The notes under the pieces: generated by a model
Seen by the model: the letters and a program-made list of their open reading frames with translations, nothing else
What the model was told of the DNA's origin: nothing
Database searches by the model: none
Position numbers and translations under genes: made by a program
Assembly: GCF_003144195.1 (NCBI RefSeq)
Contig: NW_020290016.1
Location: forward strand, 62,001 to 126,000
Reading direction: 5' to 3'
Length of the DNA stretch: 64,000 nucleotides
From: Ceraceosorus guamensis
Taxonomy: Eukaryota > Basidiomycota > Exobasidiomycetes > Ceraceosorales > Ceraceosoraceae
Shown here: one piece after another, positions 57,201 through 64,000 of the stretch
Position numbering within the stretch: the first letter of the stretch is position 1
Layout: the number at the start of each line of letters is the position of its first letter

Positions 57201-59768
57201 TCAAGCAGAGACACCATGGGGAACACGAGTCTTTCCAATGGATGGTTTGAATCCTCTCTTCTTCTCGGCCCTCCTCTGACTCTTGGCAATCATCTCCGAG
57301 TCCTCCTCGTTCTCCTCGAACAAGCTCTGATCTCCCGTTGCCCCAGCATCGTTTGCGTCGATCGACATGGAGACGTCTCCGTTAGCATCGGCGGAAGCAG
57401 AGACTTCATCCTCCATCATTCGCACTTCTCCAGACTTTTGCGATGGCTGACGAGGAGAGACTTTGAGCTTCGCGAGGAAAAAGCCGTCGACATTGTGCGT
57501 GTGAGGCTTTGCAAGAGGTAAACGCAGAAGGCCCGGTCAGTCTAGTAGGCAAGTTCCTCTCGTCGATGAGACAAAAGACTCACGTAGACCCTCTTAGCGA
57601 GGTTCATCTTCGGATCAAAGCGCTTATCCCTGAACGCCTTGAAGCCTTCCCTGCCAAACTCCACGCCGGTCGGCACGAGTTTGACGTTTGGTCTCTTCTT
57701 CAAGGCATAGTCCACTACCGCTTCATCCTCATCCACGAGTACGCTACAGGTACTGTAGACGACGTAACCTCCCGTAGCGCTTCGCGTGTTCACGCTGTCA
57801 ATGGCACAGAGGATCAGTTGTTTTTGAAGGTGCGTCAAGAGCTGAAGATCTCTCTCAGACTGCGTGGGCAAAGCATTATCGGTCAGCGACGAATTGAAGA
57901 CATCTGTTTGATCAAACGAACCTTGTTCGTCTTGACGCTAGCATCTTTGCTGATCACGCCCGTCCCGCTGCAAGGCGAGTCGAGCATGACCCTATCGAAT
58001 CCCCCAATGACCTTTGGGAAAGCTCTTCCGTCATAATTGCACACGACTACGTTCTTGCATCCCATCCTGTGAATGTTTGCGCTCAAGCTCTTCGTTCTCG
58101 CCTTGTTGCTATCGTTCGCAAAGACGACACCGGTATTTTGCATGAGAGCGGATAGGTAGGTCACTTTGCCACCTGGGGCAGAGGCCATGTCCAGCACCCT
58201 CTCTCCCGGTTGTGGTGCTAGAGCGATGCAAGGCAGGAAGGAGGAGGCAGCTTGGAGCATGTAATGGCCTGCTAGGTACTCTGCCGTAGCTCCGATTGGC
58301 ACGCTAGATTCAAAGACTTGCAAGCCTACTTTGGACCATTTGCCCAGCGGTTCCAGCGTCACGCCTCGGTTGATCAGTGCTTGTGCCAGATCTCTTCGAC
58401 GCGTGCGAAGAGTGTTGGTGCGTATCGTGACAGGTCTGGGTCTCTCGTTGGCCTCGAAAAATTCGAGCGCCTGGAGAAGCGCGGGTGGGTGTGGAGGAGC
58501 AGGACATCAGCTTCACAACAACATCCGCATCGAAGACTGGAGCTCTGGCAACACGTACCTCAGCAGCGGGGAAAAGCTGCAGCAGCCGCTCAGCCAAGAA
58601 AGCATTGTAGCCATAGTACGCGCAAATATCCAAAACGAGTTGCTCAGTGTACTCGCTGCGACTCCTGCCATCCCTGGCCAGGTTCTTAAAGTCGGACAGG
58701 ATATTGACTACCTCCTGCATTCTCAATTGCACCACCTGCAAGTCCACCCCCTTGGCAGACTCGGCGTCTCGCTCTTCGAGCGTGGGAAGGATGAAGTCTC
58801 CTTCATCGTCCTCTTCTGCGAACGATCCATCCGATTCGTCTTCGTCCTCAGTCACCTCGCTGAGCTCCAAATTCTCATCACCAACTTCGCTGTCTTCATC
58901 CCCCTCTGACCCTTCCTCGCCATCTTGGTCGTCGGAGTCGAGGGTGTGGCCTTGACTCTTTAGGAGCAGCTCCAATCTCTCAGCTTCAGCGATGTACTTT
59001 TTCCTCTGCCTTTCGCTCAGCTTGGTACCCTTTGGAGGCAATTCGGGGAGCTGAAGCGGCGCAGCTTCTCCATCTCCCTCCTCCTCGTCTGCGTCATCAG
59101 ACTCGTCCTCCTCATCCTGCGCACCGACCAAAGGATCGTCGCCTTCCTCGTCGCCCGACATCTCCAGTCCCAAGGCTGCTTGATCATCCGAAGCATCTTC
59201 GTCCGAGTACTCCACTCCGCTGCCTGAGGAGGAAGCTCCTTCCACCTCGGCTTCGTCCTTCCCATCATGTTCCTCGCCATCTAGTCCTTCGAATTCGTCT
59301 GCTAGCGCTTCCTCCTCATCGCCGCTAGACAAGCCATCGAAGCCGTCGCCTGCCTCGTCTTCCGAGTCGAACGCGATGCTGTTGAAAGACCAAAGGGAAG
59401 GCAACGCAAGTGAGACTTCGAGACTGAGGCCCTCAATACAGTGGCTTCTGGTGCTCTCACCTTCTCTCAATCTGTTCTTTACCTGTAAACTTCCCCTTTC
59501 CCTTGCTGGTTTTCGCAGCACCACGCTGTACGCCGAGGCCACTCTTGACCTTTGCGACCTTTCCTCTAGCTCTCTCATCTACCTCCGGATCCAAATCCAC
59601 GGCTTTTCGTTTCCCATTGCTCTTGGAAGGCGCAGTGAGGGCAGTAAGCTCCTCAGCACCCGACGTCTTGGCCTTGACCACCTTTGGGCTCTTGCGAGGA
59701 GCGGAACGGGAAGCGTCGGGAAAGAGGGGGGCTGGAGGGGGTTGCTTTTGCTTCGATCGACGTCCCAT
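57201..59768 (-). CDS. NOP2: 25S rRNA (cytosine-C5) methyltransferase Nop2
   Basis: Nucleolar S-adenosylmethionine-dependent m5C methyltransferase of large-subunit rRNA, required for 60S assembly. The five exons are 59768-59461, 59378-58559, 58470-57922, 57859-57584 and 57506-57201, giving 752 aa. The N-terminal 100 residues are basic (nucleolar type, MGRRSKQKQ). A long Asp/Glu/Ser tract follows, then PELPPKGTKLSERQRKKY. The catalytic region begins ALEFFEANERPRPVTIRTN and contains GKWSKVGLQVFESSVPIGA, SAM motif LDMASAPGGK, DSPCSGTG (motif IV Cys) and YSTCSV (motif VI catalytic Cys), then RVYPHTHNVDGFFLAKL. The C-terminus is basic. Each junction restores a conserved block. The gene is head-to-head with TMA16, another 60S factor, across a 612-bp shared promoter. 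Confidence 0.95.
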
Positions 59769-60380
59769 CCTGGCGTACTCAGGCTTTCAGGATACGTTGG
59801 TGGCTATCGGGAAGTGGCTTGACGACGTCTGTGGAAGGTAATGAGAGATAGTCAAGGCATGCCTGTAATGAAGAACGCTCGAGGTGAGTGTCCAGCATCA
59901 GCTCAAGCCGGTAGCAGCTACACCATGCAGCGCCCGAAACGTGAAGGAGAAATTTGAACGAACTACTTAGGTACTTGCATGTATGCAGCGCGCAAGCAGC
60001 AGAGGCAAACAGCGCCAAAAATTCCATGCGTGATCTCGCGCGAGAAGAAAAAAAAAATGGGGTCGCAGAATTGAATTCAAGTTCTGCGCCGCCGCTTTAT
60101 TATTGATGGAGCATCAGTCACGAGCAGCGCGTGAAGGCAGATAAAATTGACACCGCCACGCAGAGAGGAGCAGCGCACGAATGGTCGCAGAGGCTTCTTT
60201 GCTTTGGCGTGCGGCTTCATCGCTTTCAATCATCAGTGCCTTTCCAAGTCACCTCCGAATCCAGATCGCTCATCTCCCACAAAGCGTCTCTTGCCCCTCA
60301 TCCTGATCTCGAAAGCTTCCGCCTCGACCTCGTGTGGAAAGCTTGCTACCCTAGAAGAGCTCTCGAGTCTTGTATTCAGT
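59769..60380. promoter_or_regulatory. Bidirectional promoter region of NOP2 and TMA16
   Basis: This 612-bp gap separates two divergent 60S ribosome-biogenesis genes. It contains an A-rich run (60040-60056) and an AT-rich stretch around 60098-60108. I could not pick out a known ribosome-biogenesis promoter motif with confidence. Co-regulation is inferred from arrangement and function. Confidence 0.45.
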
Positions 60381-61327
60381 ATGGGAGGCAAGAAGCTCAC
60401 TGCAAAGACGATTAGGAGAAAGAATGCCGCGACGCATCCCGATTCCAGAAGAGCTGCTCAGCTGCAGAGGGTCGCCCATCGGCAGGAGAAATTGAGCTCT
60501 CAGAGAAGTGACAGGAAGAAGGATGTGGCCTCAAAGCGTGAGTGAGCAGGGTGCAGAAGGAGGAGAGCGGTGCGGCGGACGAAGAGGCGGGCTGTTGTGT
60601 TCGCGGACCAAACCCCTGACAGGTGCGCTCGCATGCTTGTTCTGGGAGGCAAGTGAGCTACCAACGAGAAGTGAAGATGCAAAGTTGACGCTCCCACGTG
60701 TTCTTGCCTGCAGTGGAGAGGTTACGTGTGATGATCGCGCTCTTGCCTTCCAAAACGACGCACCTAGAAGACTTGTCGAGCCTTCACGCGCACGTTCGCA
60801 CAAAGTACCTCTCGCGTCATTCGACCGACCTGCAAGCCTTTAAATCGCAGCGCAGACAAGGGCGTCCACCCGACATGCGAGAGGTTCGACTGCAAGATGC
60901 GGTCAAGCGCGATGAGGAAGAGTACAGGACTGGATTGGTCGTGCCTGACCTGTTGGACCGCAACAATGTCGCATTGTTGCGAAAGTGGGTCGAAGATGGT
61001 GCGAAGAATCAGCACCAGTTGGGTTTGTTCAGGTTCAGAAAGATCAGCGCGCTCTATCCGTGAGTATGCCGATGGCCATGGGACGGTGCAGAGGAGCAGG
61101 CGCATCAACAAATGGCTGAAGGTGACATCACGCCGTGTCTCGTTCGCGCATTCAGAGATCAGTTCACCCTCGTCCAGGCTGGACTTCATAAAGATCTCGC
61201 GCCCACAATAGAGGCCATCGGTGAAGCTTCCGGATCCGGACACGTTCTGGGTGACGACGATTCAAGTGACGTGGAGGAGGATGACCAGCGGGCAGACGCG
61301 CCGCAAGCCATGTCTACGGATGCTTGA
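60381..61327 (+). CDS. TMA16: Translation machinery-associated protein 16
   Basis: Conserved nucleolar/nuclear factor bound to pre-60S ribosomal particles. The three exons (60381-60537, 60714-61059, 61156-61327) give 224 aa. The N-terminus carries the family signature: basic MGGKKLTAKTIRRKNAA, then HPDSRRAAQLQRVAHRQEKL. After the first intron come LERLRVMIALLP, RHSTDLQAFKSQRRQGRP, TGLVVPDLLDRNNVALLRKW and QLGLFRFRKIS, in the order expected for Tma16. The last exon yields YPDQFTLVQAGLH and a short acidic tail (DDDSSDVEEDDQ). A competing frame over the last exon was rejected because it breaks this join. The 3' end lies 101 bp from the convergent FUR1 gene. Confidence 0.9.
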
Positions 61328-61428
61328 GAAAATCAGACATCCCCACAGTCCACGCATGCAAACGTTGCGCTGCATATTGTGCTCGTGTAGCATTCAATTC
61401 TAGTAAGGCTAGCGCTCGCCATTCTGCA

Positions 61429-62955
61429 TCAGCAAAAGTATCGATCGCCAAAGTCTCCGAGACCGGGCACGACTGAGGTGAAAGCAAGGGGCAGACGCAA
61501 GGAAGGAGCGCATCAGCAATGAGATCCCCATTGCGAGGGCTCATCTCCATGACCACAGAGCGCAGACTCACTGTAATTCCTTTCATCCAACCCCTCATCG
61601 ACCCAAGCGCTAATAACTCTCACTTCTGGATACCTAGCATATACATTTGCTAGTCCCTCGGGACTGGCGACTAGGTTGAGGAATAGGATCCGAGACGCTT
61701 CCACCCCGTGAGAAATGAGGACTTCGATGGCCTGCAGGACCGAGCCTCCCGTAGCTGATCACGCCGTGCGCATCCGACGAAGCGCCGCATGTCAGGGCTC
61801 TGCTCTAGACTGCACTTGTGTATCCTTCACCGATCTAGACGCAGCTGCATAGCGTCCCAAACTTACCTAGCATGGGATCCAAGAGCAGGACCCATCGCTT
61901 CGCAACGTCTTGCGGCAGTTTCGCATAGACTACAAGAACGATTCATAGTGTTGCGAGTCAGCAAGATGGCCGTGGTGTGGAGAAATGGCGCTGGCATCTC
62001 ACACAGCTTTGGTTTCGCCGTCTCTTCGTCCTGCAGCGAGGTGTGGTTGAGTGGTATCAGCGTCTCAGCGCGCGATGGCTTACTTCTATAAAGATCAAGC
62101 TTGCTCAACTCACCCGCTGAATCCTGGAGAATGGAATCGCGCGCGGCACGGAGGGACGAGAGTCAGAGCGACGCTGCGCACCTATGCTCCACCGATGAGA
62201 TGCATGACCCTGTGTTTCGATCCCTCATACTTTTTGCGCGTTTTCTCGTGGTCGTCCACCACGACGAGGTTCGCCGAAGCGCTTGACGCACATGCTCATC
62301 TACTCACAATATCTTTCCGATCCTGACGCTCCTGCAGCACTCCCGCAATCCACTCTCCATAGCTTCCCCAGCTCTCAAGATCGACACTCCGCAGATCCTC
62401 CCCTCAAATTTCAGTCCTGCCATTACATCAAGTCGCGAATGGACAAGGTGCGTCAGCTGCGATGCTCTGTGTGTGTGTGTGTGTGTGATGTATGCGCAGC
62501 TTCGAAGTCCAAACTTACCATCATAAGCCCCACCGGTGGATGTCTGCACCGTCTTCTCGAGCGTGGGCAAGTAATTCAATCCTTCCTCTACTACCATACG
62601 TATGATCCTGTCTGCGTAAAAGATGAAATCGGATCGAGAAGTAGCGCTGGACCTGATGATTGTCAGGAGCGCATCTTGAGGTAGGACGAGAAAGTGAGGG
62701 AGTGTGCGACGCCAATCGTCAGTAGAGGTCTGACGGTCTTGCGGTTGCGCAAAGCAAATAGATCGGCCCAGCCCATTTGAATGGCGAGCGCGACCGCAGC
62801 TCCGGCTTCGGTCTTGGCTAAGCGCTGCGCTGCAATCCTCGTCACTCACTTAATTGAGCCGTTTGAGCAAGCCTGGTAGCATTGGGCGGTAAGACGATGC
62901 CTTGCCCAGCCGTGGCAGGAGCAACACTTTTCGTCGCTTCTCCAGCCGAAGGCAT
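61429..62955 (-). CDS. FUR1: Uracil phosphoribosyltransferase
   Basis: Cytosolic pyrimidine-salvage enzyme that makes UMP from uracil and PRPP, and the enzyme that activates 5-fluorouracil. The eight exons are 62955-62850, 62674-62519, 62416-62308, 62123-62114, 62030-62003, 61929-61867, 61754-61572 and 61472-61429, giving 232 aa. Landmarks: NATRLAQTAQL, RSDFIFYADRIIRMVVEEGL, LKFEGRICGVSILRAGEAM, RECCRSVRIGKIL then IQR then DEETAKPKL, WVLLLDPMLATGGS (PRPP loop), LFLNLVASPEGL, WVDEGL, and GLGDFGDRYF. IQR comes from a 10-nt exon, and DEETAKPKL from a 28-nt exon. Intron 2 carries a (TG)10 tract. The protein ends YFC, whereas the family usually ends YFGT. Frame and family agree at every junction. 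Confidence 0.93.
62468..62487 (+). repeat. (TG)10 microsatellite inside FUR1 intron 2
   Basis: Twenty nucleotides of alternating T and G on the plus strand, read as CA repeats within the 102-nt second intron of FUR1. Confidence 0.92.
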
Positions 62956-63658
62956 CTTCGAAGTTAACTGGACGCGAAGTCGACGTGTCGTGTGAGTAAG
63001 AAGTGGGGATGGAGGAGGTCGGTTGAGCGACGCGCGAGCCAGTCGATGGAGCCGGGAGAAGGCGAAGAGGGGTACGAAGCAGAGTTCAGAATCCAAGAAT
63101 TAAGAGGGTCGTGCAGGTCAAGGACAAACTCAAAACAAGGGTGCGAATGAGCAGTCATGAGCGAGTGAGAGTGTGCGTCAGAAGTCGAGCAGGTGTGCGC
63201 CAACTATACGACGACTCTTTGAGTCTTGCGTCTTATCTACAGTCACCCAGTGAAGTGTAGTTTTGAATCGAATCAAGATCACTCGTAACTTTGAATCTAA
63301 AATCACAATCAACTTTCAGCCCCAAAAAAAAAAGAGCTTTGATATCACGCTGCATGCATAAAGTCTTTACCGGTAGTCACACGAGGCGGAAGCGGCGCGC
63401 TGCCTTGCGCCGACCAAGCCCACAATTAAGCGTTCGCGGTGTGCCGGCTGCCTGCTGCATGCTGTCTGCGATGCCCCCATGCAAGTGCCGGTGGTTGATG
63501 AAGCACCCATACGAGCCAATGCAACTCCCTCATGAATTGCAATCAGCCTCAACAAGAAGATGTCTGGCATTGCAAGTGGGATGGTGAAAGCACACAGGAT
63601 TGACAGGGGATGAAGAGCGAGCGAGTCGCGGTATTGGCGAGTGCTGCGAGCATGCCTG
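62956..63658. other. Intergenic region upstream of FUR1
   Basis: About 700 bp holding the FUR1 promoter and the 3' flank of the NmrA-like gene. It has an AT-rich TTGAATC/ATCAAGATCAC patch (63255-63330), an A run (63322-63332) and GCATGC words (63350-63460). No gene is supported. Confidence 0.5.
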
Positions 63659-64000
63659 CTACTTGCCCTGGAAGAACTCGACGGGACTAGTATGACGAGG
63701 CTTGAAGCCAATGAGCTCATTGTCGTTCTTGTGATGGGCGTTTCCAGTCCCACCGAGCTGGTATGCGAGCCAAGCAAAGAATCCATTCTGATCCGGCACC
63801 TTGCTAGCTTCCAAGAAGCTCTCAGAGGGCACGACTTTGGCCTTATCCTCGCTCAATCCGACCTGCTCCACAATCTGCTTAAAGTCGGTGTCGAAGCTTG
63901 ATATTTTGATGTTTCGGTTGTGCAGCTCTTTGGAAGGCAGAGTTGAAAAAGCGGAAGCGACGGCCAATCCGATATCCTCCTCTGCGGTGGAGGAGAACTT
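63659..64000 (-). CDS. NmrA-like/atypical SDR NAD(P)-binding protein, C-terminal part
   Basis: Only the C-terminal 113 residues lie in the window; the gene continues past the right edge, so its start is not visible. The first visible part, FSSTAEEDIGLAVASAFS, has the pattern seen after the core Rossmann domain of NmrA-like and isoflavone-reductase-like proteins (an S/T-x-x-DIG-x-A-x-A helix). The strand NRNIKISSFDTDFKQIVEQV follows, then a substrate-cap-like tail (FFAWLAYQLGG and ELIGFKPRHTSPVEFF). Such proteins act as NAD(P)-dependent reductases or redox-sensing regulators. The nucleotide-binding GxxGxxG motif would be outside the window, so the call rests on the tail alone. Confidence 0.6.
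   Translation of the reverse strand, partial: KFSSTAEEDIGLAVASAFSTLPSKELHNRNIKISSFDTDFKQIVEQVGLSEDKAKVVPSESFLEASKVPDQNGFFAWLAYQLGGTGNAHHKNDNELIGFKPRHTSPVEFFQGK

Noticed and set aside
1-64000. Search for transposons, LTR elements or virus-derived genes
   Set aside because: No reverse transcriptase, integrase, transposase, capsid or long terminal repeat pattern was recognised in the frames read.

Overview
The window is nuclear DNA of a fungus, most likely a basidiomycete yeast or smut relative (Ustilaginomycotina is my best guess, inferred from style rather than from a search). Protein genes carry several short introns, mostly 60-120 nt, with strong GTGAGT-type donors, CTGAC/CTGAT-like branch sites and CAG/TAG acceptors. 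Genes sit on both strands without operons. Gene-poor stretches are filled with short recurring words (TCGTGA, GAGTCAAGA, GCATGC). I see no rRNA, convincing tRNA, CRISPR array, plasmid or phage feature, and no recognisable transposon or virus-derived element.

Layout: 1.5-3.5 kb POL32-like DNA polymerase delta subunit (+); 3.9-4.5 kb DPH4 diphthamide J-protein (-); 4.5-8 kb gene-poor, with a (CAG)15/(CTG)15 inverted pair; 8.2-10.5 kb sugar transporter (+), convergent with a catalase-like haem protein (-); 12-15 kb gene-poor; 15-17 kb secreted carboxylesterase (+), convergent with a CREG-like secreted protein (-); 19-21.4 kb ULA1/NAE1 (+); 21.8-25.5 kb Gin4/Hsl1-type kinase (-); 27.7-33.1 kb clathrin heavy chain (+); 33.4-37.2 kb large secreted low-complexity protein (-); 40.3-43.7 kb CSC1/OSCA-type channel (+); 44.5-46 kb RAD51 (-); 46.9-50.7 kb gamma-tubulin complex component 2 (+); 51.9-52.3 kb a tiny, probably acylated protein (-); 55.3-56.8 kb multi-pass membrane protein (+); 57.2-59.8 kb NOP2 (-), head-to-head with TMA16 (+, 60.4-61.3 kb); 61.4-63 kb FUR1 (-); and the C-terminus of an NmrA-like protein running off the right edge (-).

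Most genes are single-copy housekeeping genes with no shared pathway. The exceptions are the NOP2/TMA16 pair (both 60S ribosome biogenesis) and a loose secretory/trafficking set (clathrin, secreted esterase, CREG-like, large secreted protein). The gene models were built by hand from conserved residues and splice signals. Every multi-exon model closes in frame. Several models reach the exact family length, for example 1675 aa for clathrin heavy chain and 339 aa for RAD51.

The most unusual content is splicing architecture: a 4-nt internal exon in the sugar transporter, a 10-nt exon in FUR1, a 9-nt last exon in RAD51, an ATG-only first exon that creates an N-myristoylation-type N-terminus, a 33-nt intron, and several stop-free introns of length divisible by three that a plain ORF reading would translate.
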